Shown: piece by piece, positions 1-9,700 of the stretch
Position numbering within the stretch: the first letter of the stretch is position 1
How the letters are laid out: the number at the start of each line of letters is the position of its first letter
Assembly (NCBI GenBank): GCA_016928875.1
Contig: JAFGJY010000034.1
Span: forward strand, 1-44,050
From: Candidatus Omnitrophota bacterium
Lineage (GTDB): Bacteria; Omnitrophota; Omnitrophia; JAHJGZ01; JAFGJY01
Length of the DNA: 44,050 nucleotides
Direction of reading: 5' to 3'
Made by a program: the position numbers and the translations under genes
Notes under the pieces: generated by a model
The model's database searches: none
What the model was told of the DNA's origin: nothing
The model's input: only the letters and a program-made list of their open reading frames with translations

Positions 1-2877
1 GAATCTATGCTCTCCGCTTGCCGTCCAGGTGAAATACTTGAATTCTTCCATCAGCATAGAAAGGAGTTTTTCACGGTCGCGTGCCTTATAAAGGGCCCTT
101 AGGGCCTCCAATGCCTGCGCGTGCCGGTCGTTATCGCTCCCCTGGTCGATCCCGAATGTACCGGCTATATATTCAAGCACACATCCGTTCTCCGTATGAT
201 ACGGCCCTCTCCATTCGAGGAGATATTTATACGCTTCTTCATTACTTTCAATAAGCCGCTTCATTAAATCGTTGAATATATATTGATCTGAGTGATCGAC
301 CAGTGATTTCAGCTTCCTCCCGGCTATGGTCGCTTCCGGATCTATCGTATCGTAATCAACGCTCAGGTCAAAGCGTCCATACCGCCCTTCGAGCGTAAGC
401 GAAAAGTAGCCGTAGTTCACGCTCCGATGGTCGGTTGAAATGATCGTTATAAGACGTTTTCCAAAATTCGTATGGTCCCACGGCGCCTCGCCATCATGTC
501 CGCGCACCATGATCCGCGCCCCGATAGCATTCATGAACGAATCAAACGAATCTCTGCCGACCCATTGATGATCGGCATCTTTAAATATCTTACCGCGATC
601 ATCCTGCTGTTCGTTCCGATTAACAAAGGTAAAATATAACTGTTCTAATATCTCTTTATTGTGCGCAATGCCCGGTAAACCATTATTGGTAAGATCATAT
701 TTATCCTGAACGGTCTGTGGCGGCTGGCTCGCATGCATGATCGCTATCCCTTTTTTGGTCACTGCCAAAACCGGGAACTTTTCAAAAAGTCCTACGAATT
801 CTTTTATTACTACATCGCCATCCATCGAACCGAAGTGTTCAAGCAGCTCCTCCTCGAATGAATTATTTTGCATATCCGTTGCCAGGACCGATCTGTGACC
901 CTTCCACCGTTCGGTTTCCTCGTGGACATGAACGCGATTTTCATGGTTCCCCATGAGCAAGGTGACTTTATCAGGGAACGCGCATTTAAGCGCTAAAACG
1001 GTCTCAAGAACGCTCGAGTTTGCATTACCTGCATCTACATAATCCCCGACAAACGCAAGATGGCACGGCTCACCGCGAACAGCCTTGCCGATAAAGTCCA
1101 TGTCATTCAAAATTGCTCTTAAGTAGGTAAGGTCTGCGTGAATATCACCAATGACATACAGATCACCCTTAGTATCCGGAATATAGGCAACTCGGCCTTC
1201 GGTAAAGTAGGCGACCTCTTTTATGTCAGCGATCTTGGGCCGTAGAGAACCTTGTTTACCTTCGGCCGTTAAGATCCCTTCGACATCGCGGATCAGTTGC
1301 AGGGTCTCGGCAGCCGTCCTTTTACCCGCTTTATCAATTATCTCTGATGTATATCCAAGGGCTTCCGTATCGCCGGATGATACGTGCTGGTCCTGACGAG
1401 ATGCCCCTTCTTCTTCATGGGCGGGTGCATCTCCGGGCTCATCACGCTTGGTCGCGAACATGATGACTGACGTCGCCTCATCACGGCCGCCTCTCTCTGT
1501 TTGAATAACATCTACGCCATCCTGCCGCATGATAGTATCCGCGCCGTTACAAATAAGGAAGAGGTCCGTTACATCATCGTCCTTGAGGTGTTGTTGCGTG
1601 ATGACCTCCTCCCGCGCAGTCTCAGGCGTAAAACCTTTTTGTTCTATTTTATTGCCGGCCAAGACTGCCGCGATCACATTATTATTTTTTGTGATACCAA
1701 TGAGTACATGTTCCATATAATTCCGTTTAAGACGTACCTTAAGGAGCTCTTCGCCATCAACTGTTTCAAATTTATATTCGCCTTCATTGTCTACGGTATC
1801 TTTGCCTAAAGCGGCAACGTCAACATACTTCCAACGTTTAAGCGCTTTTAAGACGTATGAGCGATCATATTCTTTAAGCGGAACTGAGGTGATCTCTCCA
1901 TTAAGCGCATCTCTGACCAAAACCCGATCTAATGGTTGGCCATTGACCATAAGATCCTTATCAGGCAATCCTTGATACAATTCTCGCGCCCCGAGCGCCG
2001 CGCCATAGCTCGATGTGGTGATCTTTTTAATTTCGTCATATGTATCCGTCTGAGTTTGCGGAAATCGAAAAAGGTGAAAAAGGTCATCGAAATCGTTAGC
2101 GAGATCTTGTATCGGAATGCGATCCCCCTTGACGAGCAATTGCTGCCCATATATGGCATATTCGATATCTCCCGCGATATCATTCGCCGCGATCTGTTCA
2201 ACTCCTGCTCTATACACCGCGTCATGATCCTCACCAAAAGCAAATGTAAGCCGCTCCGCGCGCACTTCTTTTGGTTTATCTTGTGTAGCCTTCATCACGA
2301 CAAAACAGGTATATTCTCTTTCAGTCTCAACAGGCTCCGACCTCCGGCATAAAAGCCTTCTGGTAGCGCCGTCATACAGCACAAAGTGATCATTAAAGAA
2401 CAAATTGCCGTTTAAGATCGTGGCCACAGATGAGTATTGAGGGTCCGATTCAGTTGAACCGACCAAAGAAGTAAGCGGCGATTTTATGAACTTCTGTTCC
2501 TCTTTACTCTGCTCTTCATCTAAAAGTTTCCCTTGTTTATAGAACTGAAGTTTATTCCCAAGCTTTCGATCGACATCATATTTTCTATTGGCCGCTACAT
2601 TCACTGCGACTTTGATATCGGTCTTTTGAGGATCAAAGGATTCGACCCTTATGAGTGGATTGGTATTAATGGCTTCGGAAGGGCTGGTAATAACATTGTT
2701 GTTTTCCGTTGAGTCGGAAAGCTTCTTCTTGATGTCGCGGTTCTTAAACCGCGTAGCCAGTGTTGCCCGGCCAAGAACATCGGCATTGACAGTCTGCGGC
2801 ATGCCTACAAAGCACACTATCAGCGCCACAGATACTATGCGTACAAATCTATTCTTGTGTAGAAATATAGAAGCCAT
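1..2877 (-). CDS. Secreted PPP-family serine/threonine phosphatase (metallophosphatase) with N-terminal phosphodiester-glycosidase-like region; C-terminus truncated by window edge
   Basis: Minus-strand frame with codons at low coordinate = 1 mod 3. ATG at 2877: MASIFLHKNRFVRIVSVALIVCFVGMPQTVNA... No stop seen in the stretches translated by hand down to position 1. PPP signature motifs in order: GDIHA (1135-1149), GDYVDAG (1027-1047), GNHE (940-951), RGHDG (about 490-504). Not in the ORF track because it has no stop within the window. Confidence 0.9.
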   Translation of the reverse strand, partial: MASIFLHKNRFVRIVSVALIVCFVGMPQTVNADVLGRATLATRFKNRDIKKKLSDSTENNNVITSPSEAINTNPLIRVESFDPQKTDIKVAVNVAANRKYDVDRKLGNKLQFYKQGKLLDEEQSKEEQKFIKSPLTSLVGSTESDPQYSSVATILNGNLFFNDHFVLYDGATRRLLCRRSEPVETEREYTCFVVMKATQDKPKEVRAERLTFAFGEDHDAVYRAGVEQIAANDIAGDIEYAIYGQQLLVKGDRIPIQDLANDFDDLFHLFRFPQTQTDTYDEIKKITTSSYGAALGARELYQGLPDKDLMVNGQPLDRVLVRDALNGEITSVPLKEYDRSYVLKALKRWKYVDVAALGKDTVDNEGEYKFETVDGEELLKVRLKRNYMEHVLIGITKNNNVIAAVLAGNKIEQKGFTPETAREEVITQQHLKDDDVTDLFLICNGADTIMRQDGVDVIQTERGGRDEATSVIMFATKRDEPGDAPAHEEEGASRQDQHVSSGDTEALGYTSEIIDKAGKRTAAETLQLIRDVEGILTAEGKQGSLRPKIADIKEVAYFTEGRVAYIPDTKGDLYVIGDIHADLTYLRAILNDMDFIGKAVRGEPCHLAFVGDYVDAGNANSSVLETVLALKCAFPDKVTLLMGNHENRVHVHEETERWKGHRSVLATDMQNNSFEEELLEHFGSMDGDVVIKEFVGLFEKFPVLAVTKKGIAIMHASQPPQTVQDKYDLTNNGLPGIAHNKEILEQLYFTFVNRNEQQDDRGKIFKDADHQWVGRDSFDSFMNAIGARIMVRGHDGEAPWDHTNFGKRLITIISTDHRSVNYGYFSLTLEGRYGRFDLSVDYDTIDPEATIAGRKLKSLVDHSDQYIFNDLMKRLIESNEEAYKYLLEWRGPYHTENGCVLEYIAGTFGIDQGSDNDRHAQALEALRALYKARDREKLLSMLMEEFKYFTWTASGEHRF
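1440..2240 (-). other. Degenerate phosphodiester glycosidase (NAGPA, PF09992)-like region inside the phosphatase CDS
   Basis: Spaced motifs resemble PF09992: AIYGQQLLVKGDRIP (cf. GxGPxLvkdGk), NYMEHVLIGITKNNNVIAAVLAGNK (cf. hPRTaiGitkdgkllLvvvdGr), and FTPETAREEVITQQHLKDDDVTDLFLICNGADTIMRQDG (cf. ltleElaellkelGa.dAlnLDGGGStTm). The DGGGS core is replaced by ICNGADT. Confidence 0.5.
2782..2877 (-). other. Predicted N-terminal signal peptide of the phosphatase CDS
   Basis: Basic n-region (HKNRFVR), hydrophobic core (IVSVALIVCFVGM), then a small-residue cleavage-like site (VNA-D). Confidence 0.7.
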
Positions 2878-2985
2878 AGAAACTGCCTTTTGGTAACAAA
2901 TAAACAGTGCCTATTGATACTAAATAAAGTATGACCGATGGAAACTATGATCGAGAGAAATTTCGATAACAGATGCTTTGTCTAA

Positions 2986-3013
2986 AATATAACATATCCT
3001 ATTGGCATTACAA
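2986..3013 (-). promoter_or_regulatory. Candidate sigma70-like promoter upstream of the phosphatase CDS
   Basis: On the minus strand TTGTAA - 16 bp - TATATT, about 110 bp upstream of the ATG at 2877, in an AT-rich intergenic stretch. Motif match only. Confidence 0.3.
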
Positions 3014-3083
3014 GACTTGCAGAGTTTTTCGTGATGTTTATAAAGATGCTTAAATGATTGAATTTGCGGTAGTTATAAAAACA

Positions 3084-3540
3084 TCATGTTGAATGGGGAT
3101 TATTTTGAACGTAATTGCGAATAGTGTTCAGTTCATCGAGGTTGCGGATCACACGATCATGAAATGAACGTTGCCATTGAAATGCATTATTGTTATGGTC
3201 ACGATGAATGATACGTGAAACCGATGATTTGTAAGCATGAATGATTTTTGACAGCGTCATTTTGGTGCGATCGGTACATGTATTCCCGGCCCCAAGACGT
3301 AATATCCCGTGAACATGATCCGGCATGATCACATATTCATAACACGAAATATTATCAAAATGTGCCGGTAATCGATCGCCAACAGCGGTCCGCAATATCC
3401 CCATACGCGTTTAACCGCATAATACCATCGTTAATATCGCCAAACCACGGTTGATCGCACTTGGTTTTAATGGTAACAAAATATAACCCCGGTTGTGCAT
3501 AATCGTGTTTGTTGGATCTGTTTGATTTTCTCCATCGCAT
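3084..3540 (-). pseudogene. REP-associated tyrosine transposase (RAYT / IS200-like Y1 transposase), frameshifted
   Basis: Two overlapping minus ORFs in different frames make one family-like protein: MRWRKSNRSNKHDYAQPGLYFVTIKT...YGDIADRCWRSI, then PAHFDNISCYEYVIMPDHVHGIL...FQWQRSFHDRVIRNLDELNTIRNYVQNNPHST*. HUH motif HVH at 3309-3317; candidate catalytic Tyr in NYVQNNP. One extra A in ATT-A-CCGGCACAT breaks the frame. Confidence 0.85.
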
Positions 3541-3584
3541 ACGCGATACATATATGTATATTTTATGGTTTATTGTATGTATGT

Positions 3585-3620
3585 GTGTGTAGGGGCCGCA
3601 GATCTGCGGCCCCTACATAC
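3585..3620. repeat. REP-like palindrome (hairpin)
   Basis: GTAGGGGCCGCAGATCTGCGGCCCCTAC (3589-3616) is a perfect 28-bp palindrome; pairing extends to 3585/3620 with one wobble. Confidence 0.85.
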
Positions 3621-3654
3621 GCGGTTTTGCACCCCATACGCGGTTTTGCACCCC
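3617..3654. repeat. Two exact tandem copies of a 19-bp unit
   Basis: atacgcggttttgcacccc at 3617-3635 and 3636-3654. Confidence 0.9.
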
Positions 3655-3678
3655 ATATACGGTATTAATCGCATTTTT

Positions 3679-3698
3679 GGGCCGCACATGTGTGGCCC
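3679..3698. repeat. Second REP-like imperfect palindrome
   Basis: gggccgcacatgtgtggccc: same GGGCC..GGCCC stem type as 3589-3616, followed by the same CCCCTAC end. Lies just downstream of the giant-gene stop codon. Confidence 0.75.
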
Positions 3699-3707
3699 CT
3701 ACAAACT

Positions 3708-6700
3708 TTACGCTGCGACCGCGAACAATTCGTTGAACTTCTTCGCCTTAGCAAGCTGCTTCTTGAAGACCTCAACCAGGCGTTTTGACATTTCACCGCT
3801 CATCGTAAGTTTCGTTTTTTCAACCCGACGATCGGCGACTCCCTCGGCGACCATCTTAACGACACGCATACCTTGCACATCAAGCGTCGGCGCCTGCTCG
3901 AATCGATACACCATCATATCGTCGTCTTTGGCGCTGCTGAAGAACTCAACATCCTCGGCTTCAGGTAACGCCGCATTATTATCTATCCCGGCATAATACA
4001 TCCCCTCACGCGCCAGACTATCGTCCTTATCCATTAACACATTGACCGCATCCGCCTCGATCAAGGCCGTTATATCAAGCATGAATGAACGATTTGATGC
4101 GATCTCGATCGAACTGAAAAATCTCTCTAAAGCCTCATCCGATATATCAGGCTGTCCGTTCTTCATAATGGCTTCAAGTATACGTCTTGAAGTTTCTTCG
4201 TTATACTTACCTGAGAAAATAGTGACCTTGGCTGTAGCGCTCGACCATTTCATCGTATTTCCGACAGCCGCAACAAAGTCCTTAAGCCCTTGCACCTTTT
4301 TATCAAGCAACACGTTATTATTGGTCGCAGGAATAACGATCGTATCCTTACCGATCGTCACGCCGTGATCAGGCAGCAGCGTATCAAGGTTCACTATGAA
4401 ATTAAACTGCTTCGACTCCGGCACAGGCGTTACTACCTGCTCTTCAACAACAGTTACTTTACCGGCTCTTACCGGTTCAGTCACTGTCGGTGCTGTTATG
4501 TTAAACAACGTATTGAACGCAAATGCCGCACCTTGCGTTGCCAGGAAGATACCCGTGTCTTTCTCGATCATGTACGCATCACGCGCTTCCTTCATCAGCG
4601 TTGTCAAATAGCCGTCGAAGATGCCCGTCATAAAGGCGCCCAGAGCGTCAGCATAAAGCATCGTATTAAACCGTTGCACCGTAAACTGCGGATTTATGTC
4701 GCGCACGTAGTCGATGATCGTGTTCCTCCGTAATGTATCACCCGCAATACGCCATTCGCCTGTATCATCCGTCTTATACGCAAAGGTGACCTCGATAAGC
4801 CGTCTTAGGGCTTTAAAGTCGATCCGCGTATTGTCCGATGAGAGATAATCCCGCAGCCCAGTGACCGCATTCCTGAACGCCGCTGCACCTTCGAGCCGAT
4901 ACACATCCTTTAATTCAGCCCGCAAATATTCCATTTCTACGGTCGCAATGAACGCTTCCGTGGTAAACGCATCGATCTGTTTACCAGAATCAATATAGAT
5001 CCATTTGTGGACGAGTTCATGCAGTATTTCGGCCCGTAAGAGATACGGATTCGCAAAGATATCGATATCTATATCGATATACATTGTACCTGCTTCCTGA
5101 TAAAATCGGGCTCCACGTTTATTAGAAAGGTTATTGAATACCCTGACCTCGACGTCATTTATGAAGGGTTTGAATTTCGGGAACTGCTCCATAAGCTTGT
5201 ACAGTGCATTCTTGACCATTGTTTGTGCATTCTGGAACTCTCTGCGTGAGAGGACCCCGCGATCGCTCCACACATTGTTCTTCCCAATGAACAAGAGCTC
5301 TTCCGCCCCCTTTGGTTCCTCCATTACAAGCTGTGACTCGTCAACTGCTCTATCCTCATTTCCCTCACGCTGTTGTAGTGCCCTCATAAGATTTTCATTC
5401 AGTATAGTCAAGGCTAAATACACTGATTCATACAATTTCCTTGCTTGATTATAGTTAGCATCATTGAACTCGTTATCAGCTTTAATCAAAGCATCTTCAA
5501 CATCTTTTTTATAATTTATATCAGGGTTAAGATAAACCTTTCCATCATCAAATTTAGACATGTTTGAAATAAATTTTTCAAACATCATGTACGTTTTAGC
5601 CTTACTATTAATTGCCTCAATACCCTCGCTTTGTTTTTTGAAAAACTTAATAGTTTCCTTCTCATTCGCAGCATCTAGGAAACCGGGAGCTTTACTGAAA
5701 ACAAGATCCCTGATCACCACATAATCTCTCGTCACAATGTCATTGTGCTCTTTCTTTTGTAAATCATTCTGACGAGCGTTGCATTCGCTCATCGTACTAC
5801 TTAATTTAATGAACTCCGTAATAATACGGAGGTTTTTCATTAACACATCCAAAGTGGTGCGTGCATCTGAATATCTGTTTTGGCGCATAGACGACTTAAC
5901 CATTTCTAGCAATCTTAGTACATCATTTTCATCTAATGCTTTATTAAGATCTCTTAAATCGCTTTTTTTAACTTCCTTTTGCTTTCTTGTATCGTTATAT
6001 TTACGCAACAAATCAAGAGTATCATTATATTTAATTAGGGCATCTATCGCATCTTGGGCTTTACGGAACTGCTGTATTGAATCGCCAAATCCCTCTTTTA
6101 CGAGCAACTTATTGGCTGATTTAAATAATGTAGCAACAGTCGTATTATAATGATCGATCATAAAACTTTCTTCGTCTGACCTTTCAGTTTCATTCTTTCC
6201 TCTTACCTCAGTCGTATAATTTAAATATGTCTTCATCATCGACTTTGTTTTAAGTTTCTCAAACAAGGCAATAACTTTATCTATTGTCAACGTAGCATTT
6301 TCTTTAGCTTTAAGCAATAAAGCCGACACATATTCCTGGTCTGATAATTGCATAACACTCTTACCATCTAATAGCATATCGTCCTCGACTTTCAAACCCT
6401 CCTTCTCGAGATATTCTTTCATAAAATACTCTTGCTCATTATACGCAGCATTTATTTCCGCATTCAACTTTAGGCTATTTTCGAAAAGCTCTTTATACAA
6501 CTTATTAGATGCTTCGTATAGACCTTTTCCACTCTTTTCATTCGCTTCTTCTATTTTCCTTTTGATCCCCCTGAATCTCTTATCGAACTCTCTTCTTTTC
6601 ATGTCAATCGCAATACCATTGATCCTCTTGCTCATTTCATCAGTAAGTAAACTATTCACACTCCATCTGTGGAAATCATTAAGGATCTCAATATTCTCAG

Positions 6701-9700
6701 GTAATAGCATTACGATCTGTATTTCGGCCTCTTCGAATTCCCAAAGCATAATGCGCAATCTTTCGAAAGAAGTCTTTTCTTTCTTATTTAATAAATGCTC
6801 TTTCTTATATTTTTCTACAAAATCTTTTACCTTCTTGAAATTGAACTGCCTTCTATACGGATGATCCTCGCCCAATGATCCTACCCACGTTACAAATGAG
6901 TCCCAATATTCATATTGCTCGCTATAATACTTCAGCCGTTCTATGGTCCTCTTTTCTTCCTTATAAAGGCTTTTTTCCTTATCTTTATCATTCTCAAATG
7001 CCACATTCGCCATCTGGTGGATCCGCCACGAAACACCATAATAAAAGCGTAGCTTCTCGGACGTGCTAAATATTATGTTTGATAAAACTCGGCTTAGCCA
7101 CTTTTTGAAGGTTCCTTCGGGCCATGCGGGTGACATTACCTTATACTTTTCTACATCCTGAGCAATCTTATCATACTCGTTCTTCAAGACCTTCATAAAA
7201 TCGTCATCATCTGTGCGCCCTGATTCTTTCTTATATTTATCAAATAGCGCTTTAAGGACCTTGAGATCGTTATCAAGTGCCTTTGTTTGTTCTACGGCAA
7301 TGCCAAGATATTTCTCCTTATCAGCCATCAACTTAAATTTCCTTTTTTCGTCCTTTACTTTCTTTTTGGCATCGTTATAGCTCTCTTTCACCTTTTTAAA
7401 TGCAACACGTGCGGCACCATCCTTCTTGTTATTTAACATATTAAACTGAGCCGCTATATATTCCTTGTATTTATTATCCAAATCTTTCTGAGCTTCAACA
7501 TATGAATTATTACCAGTGAGAGCCGTTTCATACTTCACGATCTCATCTCTCAATGGTTTCGAATATTTCAAATATCGTGTCAGGCTCTCTATTTCCTTCC
7601 CAAGTTTATTTTTCTTCTCATGCTGAATATCCCCTGTGGCCGCAAGCTTCTCTTTCTTCCCTCTTAACTCATTCTCCTTAGTCTCATAATCCTGCTTGAA
7701 CCCTGTTATCGATTTGATAATTTTTTCATCGATCATGACCGATTTGTATTCTTTTTCATCCATTGAGGCCTTGAACTGTTCAAGCCTATCAAGCATACGG
7801 GATAGATTATTGATCTTAATGATCTTATTCCTTCGGTAATGGACCGAACCTGTATCATCCGCATTTTTGCCGTCAAGTTCTGCTATATCTTTAACATCCT
7901 CATACAATTCTGCGGCTGATACTAACTCATCTACTATAACTTTTTCATCGCTCGTTAAATCCTTCGTTGGGTCGATCTTTGATATTTTCGCGAATCTCTC
8001 ACCAAGGGATTTGATATTACTGCGTATGGTATTATTCTCATTTAAAGCTTTATTGATCGTCTCTAATTTGTGATTGAATATAAGCATCTGATACAAATTA
8101 TCTACAAACGTAGGTTGATTATTTTGCGTATACTCGGCATAGCTTTTCCTCTGATCAACATATTTTTTAATATCGTCCATTATCTTTTTGATCTTATCTG
8201 CAGATACAATGGCCCCGTAATCCTTCCTGACCGCATTATCTATATTTTTCTCGCTACTATCCTTGATCTGTCCATCTATCGACCTTTTTAGTTCACAAAT
8301 ATTCTTATAAACCTCTAGCATCTTTTTGAGTTTATGCGAAATACTGATCAAATGAGCGGGAACATCGCTCCTTTCTAATATCTTATAAACGTCATTCAGT
8401 TCTGAATAAAAGCCCTTTGTTTTGTCATCCGAGGCCGAGGCCAAACCTTTCATTATAAAGTTCTGTATAGAGATCAAGGCAAGGTATGGGTTCTTATCTT
8501 CATAATCGGTCACATCATCGATCGTCAGATACAACCATACCGCGACCGCTTTAGCGACCTGTGCCCTTGTCTCCCCGACTCTTTGGCCTAATGCTAAATA
8601 ACTCTTAAATTCTTTTGAACCTTCCAGCTCGTTTATCAACTTAATATAAATATCTTTAAGCGCAGGGTCTCTTATCTGCTCTATTTTTGATCTAATTTCA
8701 AAGACCATCACTGGCACATTTATCTCGTTGAATAATATATTCACCTTCTCATTTAAGTTCTCAATTGACACTTCGATATCTTCCGAAATGATATAGTTAT
8801 TATTTAAGACCCTAGACCATATCCCGATCAATGACTGTTTATATCCTTCCAATAACTCGGTCTGTTGATCATGCTTTTGATCTGATATTTCGATCATTTC
8901 ATTGCCTGATAGAAGGATGTTTTGAATAAATACGATCTTTTTCGTAACAAGCAACAACCATTTATAATCAAGGTCATCGAGCCTGTTCATATAATACTGG
9001 TATCGTGCTTCAGGCCGATCATCACTTTCGAACTCTGATTCACGTTCAAATCCGATCTCGTTTTCGCTCATGAATTTCTTTAGCTCATTATAGAAATCAG
9101 CACCATTTATTTCGCCTTTCCACACCATCTCTTTAAAATCATTAAGCGATCGTGTTGCTCTCGCTTTGTCACTCCTTATATACATTTCATTTTCCTCCAA
9201 CGCATCATTCACTTGCAACATTGTCTCATCGTCCTTAAAATAATCGATCTGTTTTTGCACTCGGTCGCTTTTCTTAAGGATGTCCGCGCAATATCCAAAG
9301 ATCTCATCCATACTACTCCCTAGGTCTCCTGGAGTCGTATATGACCCTTTAAGCTGGAGAACATACATAATTTTATTAAGGATTGCCTGATGTTCATTAA
9401 TATCAAAGTGAGCGGTTTTCTCAGCTGCACTGGATAGGGCATCTGAAATGAGTTTTACTTTTTCATTGTTCGAGAGGACCTTTTCCGGATCAGGGTCATC
9501 CCATCGCTTTTGTATGCCCCATCCGTAATGTGAGGCGATCGCATGCAGTGTTATTACAGCAAGAAGCGCCAGAGCTATAGCACTAAGCCATGGCAAGGAA
9601 AGCATAAAATGGACAATAGCAAGTATGCCAAAAAATACGACCGGAGGTGCTATCCGTTTCACGAATGGATGCGCGATCCCGACCAACGATACCTTCTTCC

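Noticed and set aside
1501-2352. Plus-strand ORFs at 1501-1809 and 1936-2352 and minus ORF 1929-2243
   Set aside because: They overlap the phosphatase CDS in other frames; the phosphatase frame has the signal peptide and all PPP motifs.
3679-3698. Hairpin after the giant-gene stop as an intrinsic terminator
   Set aside because: In the minus direction the stem is followed by AAAAAT rather than a U-tract, and it matches the neighbouring REP-like palindrome; better explained as a REP element.
5057-5081. AT-rich palindromes agatatcgatatct / tatatcgatata
   Set aside because: Simply the codons of an I-D-I-D-I-D-I strand inside the peptidase-like module; no need for a regulatory explanation.
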